Notes: a model not told the origin generated them from the sequence alone. A stretch of DNA of 64,000 bases from Methylobacillus caricis (GCF_020532705.1 NZ_JAJAVD010000001.1:1116001-1180000), one strand, 5' to 3'. Numbered from the stretch's first letter, positions 39,204 through 48,922 are shown. Program-made: numbers and translations.

Positions 39204-39980
39204 ATGCTGGTCGACTCCCATTGTCATTTGAATTTTCCTGAACTGGTCAACAATATGCAGGCGCTGCGGCAATCCATGCAGGAAGAACGTGTTGGCCATG
39301 CCCTTTGTATTTCCGTTACCCTGCCTGACTTTCCGCAAGTACTGGCAATTGCGGAGGCATATGATAATTTCTATGCCTCGGTAGGCGTGCATCCTGACTA
39401 TGAGGATGAGCGCGCTTTTACCGAAGATCAACTGGTTGAGCTGGCGGCCCATCCCAAAGTGATAGCGATCGGTGAAACCGGCCTGGATTATTTCCGCCTG
39501 ACAGGTGACCTGGAATGGCAGCGAGACCGTTTCCGCACGCATATCCGTGCAGCGATCCGAGCACAAAAGCCATTGGTGATCCACACGCGGTCAGCAGCAG
39601 AAGATACCTTGCGTATCATGAGGGAGGAGCATGCCGGCAGGATAGGCGGGGTCATGCATTGTTTTACCGAAAGCCTGGAGGTTGCCTTACAGGCAATAGA
39701 CCTCGGCTTTTATATTTCATTTTCCGGCATTCTTACCTTCAAGAATGCTGTTGAGCTGAAAGAAGTCGCCAAGGCATTGCCACTTGATCGCATCCTGGTT
39801 GAAACCGATTCTCCCTATCTCGCACCAGTTCCATTTCGGGGTAAGACCAATCAACCTTCCTATGTGAGGTACGTGGCGGAAGAGCTGGCCAAATTGCGCG
39901 AGATCAGTTACCAGGAAGTAGAGCGGGCCACCACCGAGAATTTCTTCCGTTTATTCAGCCGGGCGCGCCCGTGCAGTTGA
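39204..39980 (+). CDS. TatD-family metal-dependent hydrolase (DNase-like)
   Basis: A 258-residue TIM-barrel hydrolase; family members have 3'-5' exonuclease or DNase activity. The metal ligands are visible: LVDSHCHLNF (residues 2-11), AIGETGLDYF (about 90-99), VIHTRSA (about 126), MHCFTES (about 152) and ETDSPYLAP (about 200). In this position after holB and pilZ it corresponds to the YcfH group. The start is ATG, and its end overlaps the next gene by 10 bp. Confidence 0.92.
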   Translation: MLVDSHCHLNFPELVNNMQALRQSMQEERVGHALCISVTLPDFPQVLAIAEAYDNFYASVGVHPDYEDERAFTEDQLVELAAHPKVIAIGETGLDYFRLTGDLEWQRDRFRTHIRAAIRAQKPLVIHTRSAAEDTLRIMREEHAGRIGGVMHCFTESLEVALQAIDLGFYISFSGILTFKNAVELKEVAKALPLDRILVETDSPYLAPVPFRGKTNQPSYVRYVAEELAKLREISYQEVERATTENFFRLFSRARPCS

Positions 39981-40741
39981 CCATGCTTGGTGTCGGCTCC
40001 AGCGCTGGTACCCCGGTCATTGGCTGCCGCTGCGCCACCTGCATGTCAGACAATCCCAGGAATAAGCGTACACGCTGCTCCTCCTTGCTTACCTTGAAGA
40101 ATGGCCGGAATATCCTGATCGACACAGGGCCAGATATCAGGCTGCAAGCTTTGCGGGAGCGCATTGATCATGTTGATGCCGTGCTTTACACCCATACTCA
40201 TGCAGACCATTTGCATGGCATAGATGATATGCGTGCTTTTTGCCAGAAACAGCGGCAGCAGATTCCTCTTTATGGCAAGCCTGATGCCATGGAGCATATT
40301 GTCAGCAAATTTGGATATGCCATACGCGAACCAGGTGATTTCTGGGATTTGCCTATATTGAGTGTTAATCCCGTAACGGATACTTTCAGCCTGTTTGATG
40401 CGCATGTCACGCCTGTGCCCGTGATGCACGGCAGGATGGACATGTACGGCTATCGCATAGGCAACCTGGCTTATCTGACAGATGCCTCGGCAATTCCTGA
40501 TTCATCATTGGCCCTGTTGCAAGGCTTGGATGTCTTGCTACTGGATTGCCTCAGGTATACCCCACACTATACGCATTTCAGCCTTGCGCAAAGTCTTGAG
40601 CAGGCCGCTATCATTGGCGCAAAACAGACTTATCTGATTCATATGACACATGAAATGGAGTACGATACCGTGAGCAAAATGCTCCCGCCGTCCGTGCATG
40701 TAGGGTATGATGGCCTAAGATTGGAAATAGCGGGCGCCTAG
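39971..40741 (+). CDS. MBL-fold metallo-hydrolase (PhnP-like)
   Basis: A 256-residue metallo-beta-lactamase-fold protein. The zinc motif is in YTHTHADHLHGIDDMR (about residues 73-88), with later ligands in VMHGRMDMYGYRIG and LIHMTHEMEYD. The N-terminus MQLTMLGVGSSAGTPVIGCRC is similar to PhnP, which opens cyclic phosphoribosyl phosphodiesters. The GTG at 39971 inside the tatD end gives this standard start; the ATG at 39983 would remove the first strand. The real substrate is unknown, and no phn genes are near. Confidence 0.82.
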   Translation: MQLTMLGVGSSAGTPVIGCRCATCMSDNPRNKRTRCSSLLTLKNGRNILIDTGPDIRLQALRERIDHVDAVLYTHTHADHLHGIDDMRAFCQKQRQQIPLYGKPDAMEHIVSKFGYAIREPGDFWDLPILSVNPVTDTFSLFDAHVTPVPVMHGRMDMYGYRIGNLAYLTDASAIPDSSLALLQGLDVLLLDCLRYTPHYTHFSLAQSLEQAAIIGAKQTYLIHMTHEMEYDTVSKMLPPSVHVGYDGLRLEIAGA

Positions 40742-40788
40742 TCCTGCAAAGATAATGAGTCTATTTGATCGAGGAATAAGGAGTAGTA

Positions 40789-41163
40789 ATGGTGTTAAGC
40801 AAAAAGTTTTCGTTGGCTGCTGCTGTATTGCTGGCCTGTGTCATGGTGACTGCGCCTGTTATGGCGGAGCCGAAGAAATCCACCTATACAGAGCAAGAGT
40901 TTCTGAACAGCTTTGGTAACAAGACGAGGGAAGTCGTTGAGAAACAATTGGGGCAACCACTCAAGAAAGAACAGTCAGTCAAGCCAACCAACGCTTCCAA
41001 TATCATTGGGCGACCCACTGAAAAAGGCGGTAAGCAGGACCAGGTTGAAATGTGGTATTACAAGGATTTGGTGAGGTATGATGCCAAAAAAACCTACAAG
41101 ACCATAGAACTCACCTTTGTTAATGACCGATGTGTCAATATCGCGTTTTTCAATAACCGATAA
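40789..41163 (+). CDS. Small exported protein of unknown function
   Basis: A 124-residue protein with a signal peptide (MVLSKKFSLAAAVLLACVMVTAP, cleavage near VMA-EPKK). The mature part is hydrophilic and charged, with a repeated theme of short helices (EQEFLNSFGNKTREVVEKQLG) and a C-terminal strand-rich part (VNDRCVNIAFFNN). It resembles small SmpA/OmlA-like periplasmic proteins in layout, but I do not recognise a family. A strong ribosome site (aaggag) precedes the ATG, and an intrinsic terminator follows. Confidence 0.7.
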   Translation: MVLSKKFSLAAAVLLACVMVTAPVMAEPKKSTYTEQEFLNSFGNKTREVVEKQLGQPLKKEQSVKPTNASNIIGRPTEKGGKQDQVEMWYYKDLVRYDAKKTYKTIELTFVNDRCVNIAFFNNR

Positions 41164-41169
41164 ACCTTC

Positions 41170-41194
41170 AAAGCCGGGACTCCCCGGCTTTTTC
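41170..41194 (+). terminator. Intrinsic terminator after the small exported protein
   Basis: AAAGCCGGG-actc-CCCGGCTTT followed by ttt, 6 bp after the stop codon. Confidence 0.85.
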
Positions 41195-41367
41195 TTGCTT
41201 TCTAGTTCCTGCCTCATAGATAAATCCACAGATTAGGCTTGTGATAATTCCTTTAATGCAAGCAAGTAGCTTTGCGAACCCTTGTTTTGATTTGGGCGTA
41301 TTTCATACTCACAACTTGCCAGGGTCGCAATAGTCAGATTGGGCTAAGACCGTTCAGTATAAAAGCC

Positions 41368-41396
41368 TTGACCATATATTCATGCACAAATAATAT
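41368..41396 (+). promoter_or_regulatory. Candidate promoter of the PAS-GGDEF-EAL gene
   Basis: TTGACC (41368-41373), 17-bp spacer, TAATAT (41391-41396). It would give a leader of nearly 200 nt holding the long inverted repeat at 41513-41549. The rest of the 430-bp gap is AT-rich with no clear gene. Confidence 0.4.
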
Positions 41397-41512
41397 TGCT
41401 GAATCAATATAAGGGTTTGAAAGATATTGATTTATTCCCAATCAACTTCTTCGGCCTTCTTTAAGTTATACGTTAATGATGGTTGCCAATATATTGTATC
41501 TATGTGTTTTTT

Positions 41513-41549
41513 GACCTTAAAACCATTATATAAAAATGGTTTTAAGGTC
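41513..41549. repeat. 14-bp perfect inverted repeat upstream of the GGDEF-EAL gene
   Basis: GACCTTAAAACCAT (41513-41526) and ATGGTTTTAAGGTC (41536-41549) are perfect arms around an AT-only 9-base loop. It lies 45 bp before the start codon. The lack of GC content and T run argues against a terminator, so it may be an operator for a dimeric regulator or an RNA hairpin. Confidence 0.65.
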
Positions 41550-41593
41550 ACATTGAGTACAGTTTCCAGTATGGTTCGATTGAAAGAATAAAA

Positions 41594-43477
41594 ATGCCCT
41601 TATTGCTCAATTTTCCCAGAGTTACATTAGTCGCAGGCAAGACCTGCACCGCTGCTGCAATCGTGGATACTATTGGTAATAAATTAACAAGGGTAAAACA
41701 TTGGGCTGAAGTGCTTATGTCTTCCGAGGCATTATTAGAAGAGCGCGAGAAATGGCAGCTTGAGGTATTGGAGCTGAAGCAGCAATTGAAGATGGCAGAA
41801 CAGGAGTTGAGGATAACTCGCCATGCTTTTGAAACACAAGATGGCATGATTGTCACCGATGCCAACAACGTTATTCTGCGAGTGAATAGGGCTTTTACCC
41901 GACTGACTGGATACAGCCAGGAAGAGGTGATTGGCACGAATCCTTCGATATTGAAATCCGGCAGGCAGAATGCGGCTTTTTATCGCCGGATGTGGGATAC
42001 ATTGCGTAAGCACAGATTCTGGCAAGGAGAAGTCTGGGATAAGCGCAAGGATGGAAGCATCTATCCAAAACTGCTTACCATCACGGCGGTAGCCGATGAG
42101 AATAATGAGGTGGTGAATTACATCGGCACGTTTTCTGATGTCAGCCAGCAGAAGGAAGCAAAGGAAAATATTTACAGGCTCGCATTCTATGATCCCTTGA
42201 CCCAATTGCCGAACCGGCGCCTGCTCATGGATAGGCTGTCACAAGCCCTGGCCGGCAGTCTTCGAAACCATAGCTATGGCGCAGTCTTATTCATTGACCT
42301 GGACAACTTCAAAACGCTGAATGATACCAAGGGACATGATTTTGGGGATTTGCTGTTGATCGAGGTTGCTGCAAGATTGCGCAACTGTATTAGGCAGGGC
42401 GATACGGTTGCCCGTTTTGGTGGGGATGAATTCCTTGTGATATTGGAAGGGGTCAGCTATGACGAGGATATTGCCACTGGCGGCGCTTTAAACGTTGCTG
42501 AAAAGGTATGTAAGGCAATCAGTCATACCTATACGCTCAAAGGCTACAACTATCACTGCACCGCCAGTATCGGGATCAGCATGTTCCATGGGGATGATTT
42601 TACCGTGCATGAGCTACTGAGGCGTGCCGATACCGCGATGTACCAGGCCAAGCATACCGGCCGCAACACCTTTTGCCTGTTTAATCCACACATGCAGCAC
42701 ATACTGGAGCAGCGCGCCTTGCTGGAAGCAGATTTGCGGCAAGCCCTTGCACGAGACCAATTCAGGCTTTACTACCAGATGCAGGTCGATGCTCAGCAAC
42801 GTGCCTATGGTGCCGAAGTGCTGTTGCGATGGCAACACCCTGAACGGGGCATAGTATCTCCAGCCCACTTCATTGAATTGGCAGAGGAAACCGGGCTGAT
42901 TTTGCCTATCGGGCATTATGTGTTGATCAGTGCCTGCAGGCAGCTCAAGCAGTGGGAGCAGGAAGAGAGTACGCGCGACCTGATGCTCTCTGTGAACGTC
43001 AGCATCATGCAACTTTCCCAGGCAGATTTTGTTGAGCAGGTAAAAGCCATTCTTGAAACCACCAAGGCAAACCCAAATCGCCTGAAGATTGAGCTGACTG
43101 AAAGCCTGGTGCTGGATAGCTCCAGCAGCAATGCCGATAAAATGGCCGCATTGCAGCAACTGGGCATACACTTTGCCATGGATGATTTTGGCACTGGCTA
43201 TTCTTCACTGATACACCTTAAGCGCCTGCCCCTGAATCAGCTGAAAATAGATCGAAGCTTTGTGGGAAATATCGATCACAATCTAAACGATGCTGTCATT
43301 GTAAAAACCATTATTGCCATGGCGAATGCACTGGATCTTGAGGTGATCGCGGAAGGAGTAGAAACCGAGGCGCAGCTGGAGCTTTTACGCCAGTATGGAT
43401 GTTTTGCCTTTCAGGGATATCTGTTTTCACAACCAGTCTGCCTTGAGGAATTCCATCAACTTTTGCTGCTTGGTTGA
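41594..43477 (+). CDS. PAS-GGDEF-EAL cyclic di-GMP signalling protein
   Basis: A 627-residue cytoplasmic protein with a short coiled coil (about residues 45-75), a PAS domain (about 76-195, with GMIVTDANNVILRVNRAF), a GGDEF domain (about 200-365) and an EAL domain (about 375-620). The GGDEF motif is intact (ARFGGDEF), and the inhibitory RxxD site sits five residues ahead (RQGD). The EAL signature reads EVLLRW, but the other catalytic residues are present: NVS, ELTES, DDFGTGYSSL, LKIDRSF, AEGVET and QGYLFSQP. So both synthesis and breakdown of c-di-GMP are possible. The start is uncertain: no ribosome site is seen at 41594, and the ATG at 41717 (MSSEALLEEREKW) is an alternative. Confidence 0.9.
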   Translation: MPLLLNFPRVTLVAGKTCTAAAIVDTIGNKLTRVKHWAEVLMSSEALLEEREKWQLEVLELKQQLKMAEQELRITRHAFETQDGMIVTDANNVILRVNRAFTRLTGYSQEEVIGTNPSILKSGRQNAAFYRRMWDTLRKHRFWQGEVWDKRKDGSIYPKLLTITAVADENNEVVNYIGTFSDVSQQKEAKENIYRLAFYDPLTQLPNRRLLMDRLSQALAGSLRNHSYGAVLFIDLDNFKTLNDTKGHDFGDLLLIEVAARLRNCIRQGDTVARFGGDEFLVILEGVSYDEDIATGGALNVAEKVCKAISHTYTLKGYNYHCTASIGISMFHGDDFTVHELLRRADTAMYQAKHTGRNTFCLFNPHMQHILEQRALLEADLRQALARDQFRLYYQMQVDAQQRAYGAEVLLRWQHPERGIVSPAHFIELAEETGLILPIGHYVLISACRQLKQWEQEESTRDLMLSVNVSIMQLSQADFVEQVKAILETTKANPNRLKIELTESLVLDSSSSNADKMAALQQLGIHFAMDDFGTGYSSLIHLKRLPLNQLKIDRSFVGNIDHNLNDAVIVKTIIAMANALDLEVIAEGVETEAQLELLRQYGCFAFQGYLFSQPVCLEEFHQLLLLG

Positions 43478-43566
43478 GCTGGAAGCGTTGCCAGTAGTTG
43501 CATGATAGTCATGGCGTCTTCTCGCAATCGATTGCACAAATACCTGTTAAGCGGTAATAATCGGGT

Positions 43567-44541
43567 ATGACCGATGCAGAACGATATCAATTTCAATCCA
43601 TCAGTTTCAGCGGCCTGCAGCCTGGAAAACGCCTGATTGTGCTGGGTGGCGTACATGGTAATGAGCCATGTGGCACTCAGGCAATCCGTCGGGTGGTGGA
43701 GGAGATAGAGCGCAGCGAAATTGTTATTGCCCGTGGTGCCGTTACTTTCGTTCCTGTATGCAATCCCAAAGCCGCCCGGCATTATCGACGCAGCGGCGAT
43801 CGCAACCTCAATCGCTATTTAAGTCCTACAGAGCATCCTGTCGAGTTCGAGGATCATGTTGCCAATTGGTTGTGTCCGTTGCTAAGTGCGCATGAAGTCT
43901 TGCTGGATCTGCACTCTTTCCATACTGATGGACAGCCTTTTGCCATGCTTGGGCCAAAAAACAATCAGGGCTCGCTTGAGCCTTTTACGCAGGATGCTGA
44001 AGAGGAGTTACTCGCCAGGCATCTCGGCGTCAATCGATTTGTTGACGGCTGGCTGGATACTTATGCCGCTGGCGTACAGAGGCGTATCGGGCAGGCCGCG
44101 GATAGTGGCATAACAGTCGATCCTGCGCAGATAAACCCGTGCTACGGAATAGGAACGACGGAATATATGCGGAGCCAGGGGGGCTACGGCCTTACCCTTG
44201 AGTGCGGGCAGCATGAAGATCCTGCTGCCCCGGAAATTGCCTATCAGGCCATTTTGAATACCTTAGCCTTGCTGGAATGCACCAACGCCCCTTTACCAGA
44301 GGAAGTGCCTGTACGGGAAACATTGCGGCTATTTGAGGTGATTGACCGGGCAGATTACAGAGACCAGTTTACAAAGAATTGGGCCAGTTTTGACCGATTG
44401 AGCCCAGGCGAACTAATTGGCACGCGGGCCAACGGCAAACAGGTGGTGGCGAATGAAGCTGCATATATTGTTTTCCCCAACCCACATGCTGAGCCTGGAA
44501 ATGAATGGTTTTATCTCGCAAAATCGGTCGTCAGAGTTTGA
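43567..44541 (+). CDS. Succinylglutamate desuccinylase / aspartoacylase family protein
   Basis: A 324-residue zinc carboxypeptidase-fold enzyme (M14-like). The first zinc ligands lie in VLGGVHGNEPCGT (about residues 26-38), the arginines in RSGDRNLNRYL bind the substrate, and the third ligand lies in VLLDLHSFHTDG (about 113-124). GLTLECGQHED carries the catalytic glutamate. Members remove acyl groups from N-acyl amino acids (AstE, AspA). The ast genes are not nearby, so the substrate is open. The start has a weak ribosome site. Confidence 0.8.
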   Translation: MTDAERYQFQSISFSGLQPGKRLIVLGGVHGNEPCGTQAIRRVVEEIERSEIVIARGAVTFVPVCNPKAARHYRRSGDRNLNRYLSPTEHPVEFEDHVANWLCPLLSAHEVLLDLHSFHTDGQPFAMLGPKNNQGSLEPFTQDAEEELLARHLGVNRFVDGWLDTYAAGVQRRIGQAADSGITVDPAQINPCYGIGTTEYMRSQGGYGLTLECGQHEDPAAPEIAYQAILNTLALLECTNAPLPEEVPVRETLRLFEVIDRADYRDQFTKNWASFDRLSPGELIGTRANGKQVVANEAAYIVFPNPHAEPGNEWFYLAKSVVRV

Positions 44542-44579
44542 TTTACAAACAAAAACAAAATGTTGAAAGGGATTGTTGA

Positions 44580-45167
44580 ATGAGAGGGTCAAGTTTTTTT
44601 AGTGGTGCTTTATTGGCATCTGGTCTGTTAATTTCTGGTGGGGCATATGCGGACTGGGCACTAAACAATGAAGTATCTACGCTTAGCTTTGTTTCCATCA
44701 AGAAAAATACCATCGGAGAAGTACATAGCTTCAAGCAGTTGGCAGGGACTATCAACACCAAGGGTGAATTCACGGCCAACATCAATCTTGCTAGCGTGGA
44801 CACCAAGGTAGCTATACGTGATGAGCGTATGAAAAGCATGCTGTTTGATACCGTGGCTTTCCCAAAGGCGGAAATCAGCGGAAGCACACTCAATGCATTC
44901 AAGGTGCCAGCAGTCGGCGAGGCGAGGATAGAGGCAGTGAAGTTGCAACTGGCCGTGAATGGCAAGAAGCTAGACCTGGAAACCAGGCTGCGCGTAGTGG
45001 GCCTTGGTAAACAGGGATTGCTGGTGACGACGACTGAGCCATTGCTTATTGATGCCGCCGCTTTGGGATATAGCGAAGGGCTTGACAAGTTGCGCGATAT
45101 TGCACAGCTGCCTTCTATCAGCACCGTGGTGCCAGTCACCCTGAACCTCGTGTTTGATCAAAAATAA
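44580..45167 (+). CDS. YceI family periplasmic lipid-binding protein
   Basis: A 195-residue precursor with a signal peptide (cleaved near GGAYA-DWALN) and the YceI lipocalin-like barrel, which can bind isoprenoid-type lipids. Typical segments are STLSFVSIKKNTIGEVHSF and IRDERMKSMLFDT, and FPKAEISGS. A ribosome site (aaaggga) precedes the ATG. The role in the cell is unknown; the DUF748 gene follows 95 bp later on the same strand. Confidence 0.85.
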   Translation: MRGSSFFSGALLASGLLISGGAYADWALNNEVSTLSFVSIKKNTIGEVHSFKQLAGTINTKGEFTANINLASVDTKVAIRDERMKSMLFDTVAFPKAEISGSTLNAFKVPAVGEARIEAVKLQLAVNGKKLDLETRLRVVGLGKQGLLVTTTEPLLIDAAALGYSEGLDKLRDIAQLPSISTVVPVTLNLVFDQK

Positions 45168-45262
45168 ACAGAGTAGCCAAATGGCGGAAACTTGTTGTTC
45201 CATGATCCATGGAAAGGGCTCGTTAAAGTGCAGGAGTACGCATGGGCAATAAAGGAGGGCAA

Positions 45263-48200
45263 ATGCTGAGCCAAGCCAGAAAAATAATAAGCAGCCTGCC
45301 ATTTATGATGGCAGTGGGATTTTTTGTTTCGTACCTGCTCTTCGGATATTTTGCAGTTAATCCGCTTGCCCAGAAAGTCTTGCCATGGGTGGCTGAGAAT
45401 AAGCTGGCTAGCCGCCTCAGTGTAGATCATGTCAGCTTCGATCCTTTCAGGCTGGCGGTTACAGTAGACAATCTACGCCTTACCACGCCTGAAAATTCCA
45501 GTCTTGCAGGTTTTGAGCGCCTTCATGCTGATCTGGAGTTGAGCGGATTGTTCCGTTTTGCGTGGCGCCTCAAGGACATCAAGCTCAGCGCCCCGCATGT
45601 GACTTTTGATGTTGCCCCTGGAGGCACTTCAAACTGGTCTCAGTTGATTGCCCGGCTGGATGAAAACAAGGACGAGGAAAAATCCGGGGGCATGGTGCGC
45701 CTGCTGATAGACCATATCCTGATCGAGCATGGGGATTTAGAGTATATAGACCGTAACCGAGCTGAGACCTTCCGGGCAGTGCTGGAGCCTCTGGGGTTGG
45801 AGTTGGATGGCTTCTCTACCTTGCCTGAGGACCTGGGTGATTACACCATACTGGCCAAGCTGCCGGAACAGGGGGGCACTCTCAAATGGAAGGGTGAGCT
45901 AGGGCTTAATCCATTGCTGTCCAGCGGCAAGATTGAACTGGATGGCCTGAAGCTGCCCAGCCTCCTTAAAGCGTTGCCTCAAGATGCATTGCCTGTGTTG
46001 CTCGATAGCGGCTTGCTCAAAACCAGCCTGGCTTACAAGTTTGCGATGGTGGAAGATAAGCCTCAGGCCAGTTTGAGCGGGGTGAAGCTGGTTCTGAGTG
46101 ATCTGGCCGGCACAGTGCTGGATTCCAGGGATAAACAAGGCATGGTAGGCCTGCAGCAATTACTGCTGGATTTACCGTCGCTGGACTTTACTTCACAGCC
46201 TCAGAACCAAGTGGTTTTTCACGGGGCTAGCGTACAACTTAAAGAGTTTTCATTGGCGCAGGATGGCAGGCCATTATTTGAGCTGCCGCAATTGATGGCT
46301 GAAAATATAAGCCTTGACCTGTTGCAGCGCAATTTGAAGGTAGCTGACTTGAAACTGGCGCAAGGCAGGCTGCATGCCTTGCGATTGAGAGATGGCAAGT
46401 TTGACTGGCAATATTTACAACAGACAAATGAAGACAACCCCCAAACGCAGAATGAGTCATCGGCAGCCCCCGACAGTGTTGCCCAGCCCTTCAATATTGA
46501 AGTTGCCAATATTAATATTCAGGACTGGCAGGCGGATTATCTGGATCAATCATTCAAGCAGGCCCTGGCAGTCAAGGTGCAGGATATCAATCTTGACCTG
46601 AATGTGACCAGCAATGAGGGCGCAATCAGCCTGGGCGGACTGAATAGCCATATCGGACCTGTGACCGTCAGTTCTGCTTTATACAAAGAGCCTGCTGCCA
46701 TGTTGAAAAACTTCGCTCTGCAAGGAGGTGAGGTTGATCTGGCAAAGCGCAAGGTAGCACTGGACTCTTTAGTCTTCAGCGGCCTGCAAGCCAACGTGCT
46801 GAAAACGGGCGAGGCAGTTAATTGGCAAGCCATGCTGGAACCTGCTGAAAAACCAGCCGGCAATCAGCCCGCTCCCGCTTCAAAGGCAAATCTGGATGCA
46901 GAAGCGCCTTCCTGGGCCTTGGATCTCAAACGCCTGGCCTTACAGGACGCTGCGGTACACATTGAGGACAAAAGTACGCCCAGCCCGGTTGCCATGGATA
47001 TTCAGAATGCCGCACTCGATATTCAGGATGTTTCTCTGGATACCAAGCGCTGGTTGCCGATGAAGTTAAGCTTCCAGGTAAAACAGGGCGGCCGGTTCGA
47101 GGCCAGCGGCAAGTTGATGCCTGAGCCCATGCAGGCAGATTTCAAGCTAAGGCTGGCAGGCCTTTCCCTGCAACCATTTGCACCTTATATCAATCAGTTG
47201 GCATTGCTCAGGCTCAACAGTGGTGATGCCAGTACTTCCGGCACCCTCAAGCTTCACAATGGCAAAACCCTGGCTGTTGGCTATAAAGGCGGTTTTAGTA
47301 TCAACAAGCTGGCTATTGTGGAAGAGGAGGGAGGGCAACCATTCCTGGGATGGAAAAGCCTTGCGACAGACAACCTCAACCTGACTCTTGCACCGAACAG
47401 GTTGCATATCAGAGAGCTCAGGCTGGTTGAACCTGGAGGCAAGTTCATTATCCATGAGGATCGCAGCCTGAACGTTACGCGCATCTTGCGTGACAAAGGC
47501 GGACAGGCGTCGGCAGAATCTGGTGCTAAAACTGCCAGCAATGGCTCCGCCAAGCCAGCCATTAGAACTACCCCGACCGCAGCTGTGCATGAGCAAGCTG
47601 CAGGCGAGGAAGCCTTCCCTGTGGCCGTCGATGCAATCCGGATAGAAAAAGCCAACCTTGAGTTCGCCGATCTCTCGCTGACCCCCCAGTTCGGCACATA
47701 TATCAATACACTGTCCGGCGTCATCAATGGCTTGTCAACCAATCCCAGCACTACAGCTCAAGTGGAGCTGGACGGCAAGGTCGATGATTATGGCTCTGCC
47801 CGAATCCGTGGCTCGGTACAGCCATTCCAGGCGACCGAGTTCACCGATCTCAAGCTGGTATTCCGCAATCTGGAAATGAACCGCCTCACGCCTTATTCAG
47901 GCAAGTTTGCCGGGCGCCGCATCGACTCAGGCAAACTTTCCGTGGACCTTGAATATAAAATCAAGAATCGCCAGCTCGCAGGGGAAAATAAGTTTGTCCT
48001 CAATAAACTGCGACTGGGAGAAAGGGTAGATAGCGAGGATGCAGTCAACCTTCCCCTCGATCTGGCAATTGCGTTGCTGGAGGACAGCGATGGGGTCATT
48101 GATATGGATTTGCCTGTATCGGGCAGCCTTGATGATCCTGAATTCAGCTATGGCAAGATTGTCTGGAAAGCGATAGTTAATGTCCTGGGCAAGATCGTGA

Positions 48201-48823
48201 CTTCACCGTTTCGGGCATTGGGCAACCTGCTAGGCATCAGTTCCGAGAAGCTGGAAGCCATTGCTTTTGATGGAGGCAGTGCAGACCTTGCGCCACCAGA
48301 ACAGGAGAAGCTCAAGAATATCAGCCAGGCGCTGGCAAAGCGGCCGTCCCTCACGCTCTCCATTGCGCCTGTAGTGGATGAAAAGCTGGATGGACAAGCA
48401 TTGCAGCAGCAGTTTGTGCGCAACCAAGTGGCTGCCAAAATGGGCCTCAAGCTCAATCCAGGCGAAAAACCAGGTCCCATAGACCTGAGCAACAAGAGGG
48501 TGCGCTCAGCCGTGGAAAAGCTGGCTAAGGAGCAACTCAAGAGCGAACAGGTGTCAGCGCTCCGTGACAGTTCGTCTTCAGAAAAGGATGAAACAGTACT
48601 TTACTCGCGGCTGCTGGAGCAGTTGGTGAAAAATACAGTAGTGCAGGAGCAATGGCTGATAACGCTAGGCAATGCACGCGTGGAGTCTGTAAAATCATAT
48701 CTGCTTGCAAATGAAGGCCTTGCCAATGATCATTTGAATGTCACCGGGCCTGTAAAGCAGTCTGGCGATGCGCAAATGGTGAACATGAAGCTGGAGCTGG
48801 GTGTGCATAAGAAAAGTGAGTGA
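45263..48823 (+). CDS. Giant AsmA-like DUF748 envelope protein
   Basis: A 1186-residue protein with one N-terminal membrane segment (about residues 12-35) and a very long periplasmic part. It begins with AsmA-like SVDHVSFDPFRLAVTVDNLRL and is made of repeated beta-strand modules, broken by Pro/Ala/Ser-rich linkers (about residues 395-410, 530-550 and 750-785). The C-terminal region has DLPVSGSLDDPEFSYGKIVWKAI, the DUF748 hallmark, and an OmpA-like tail (LDGQALQQQFVRN). Such AsmA/TamB-like proteins are thought to bridge the membranes and move lipids. The ATG at 45263 has an aggaggg site; the upstream ATG (45242) is weaker. Confidence 0.85.
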   Translation: MLSQARKIISSLPFMMAVGFFVSYLLFGYFAVNPLAQKVLPWVAENKLASRLSVDHVSFDPFRLAVTVDNLRLTTPENSSLAGFERLHADLELSGLFRFAWRLKDIKLSAPHVTFDVAPGGTSNWSQLIARLDENKDEEKSGGMVRLLIDHILIEHGDLEYIDRNRAETFRAVLEPLGLELDGFSTLPEDLGDYTILAKLPEQGGTLKWKGELGLNPLLSSGKIELDGLKLPSLLKALPQDALPVLLDSGLLKTSLAYKFAMVEDKPQASLSGVKLVLSDLAGTVLDSRDKQGMVGLQQLLLDLPSLDFTSQPQNQVVFHGASVQLKEFSLAQDGRPLFELPQLMAENISLDLLQRNLKVADLKLAQGRLHALRLRDGKFDWQYLQQTNEDNPQTQNESSAAPDSVAQPFNIEVANINIQDWQADYLDQSFKQALAVKVQDINLDLNVTSNEGAISLGGLNSHIGPVTVSSALYKEPAAMLKNFALQGGEVDLAKRKVALDSLVFSGLQANVLKTGEAVNWQAMLEPAEKPAGNQPAPASKANLDAEAPSWALDLKRLALQDAAVHIEDKSTPSPVAMDIQNAALDIQDVSLDTKRWLPMKLSFQVKQGGRFEASGKLMPEPMQADFKLRLAGLSLQPFAPYINQLALLRLNSGDASTSGTLKLHNGKTLAVGYKGGFSINKLAIVEEEGGQPFLGWKSLATDNLNLTLAPNRLHIRELRLVEPGGKFIIHEDRSLNVTRILRDKGGQASAESGAKTASNGSAKPAIRTTPTAAVHEQAAGEEAFPVAVDAIRIEKANLEFADLSLTPQFGTYINTLSGVINGLSTNPSTTAQVELDGKVDDYGSARIRGSVQPFQATEFTDLKLVFRNLEMNRLTPYSGKFAGRRIDSGKLSVDLEYKIKNRQLAGENKFVLNKLRLGERVDSEDAVNLPLDLAIALLEDSDGVIDMDLPVSGSLDDPEFSYGKIVWKAIVNVLGKIVTSPFRALGNLLGISSEKLEAIAFDGGSADLAPPEQEKLKNISQALAKRPSLTLSIAPVVDEKLDGQALQQQFVRNQVAAKMGLKLNPGEKPGPIDLSNKRVRSAVEKLAKEQLKSEQVSALRDSSSSEKDETVLYSRLLEQLVKNTVVQEQWLITLGNARVESVKSYLLANEGLANDHLNVTGPVKQSGDAQMVNMKLELGVHKKSE

Positions 48824-48922
48824 GCATGGCTGGCACTTTCAGCTTTGAAACTGGTCACAAAAAAAGCTCCTGTAAATGAAGCACAGGATTGAACCCTTAT
48901 TCAACCAAGGATGGAGACAATC

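Noticed and set aside
41511-41539. A second promoter (TTGACC at 41511) within the inverted repeat before the GGDEF-EAL gene
   Set aside because: The 17-bp position gives aaatgg, not a -10 hexamer; AT richness alone is not enough.
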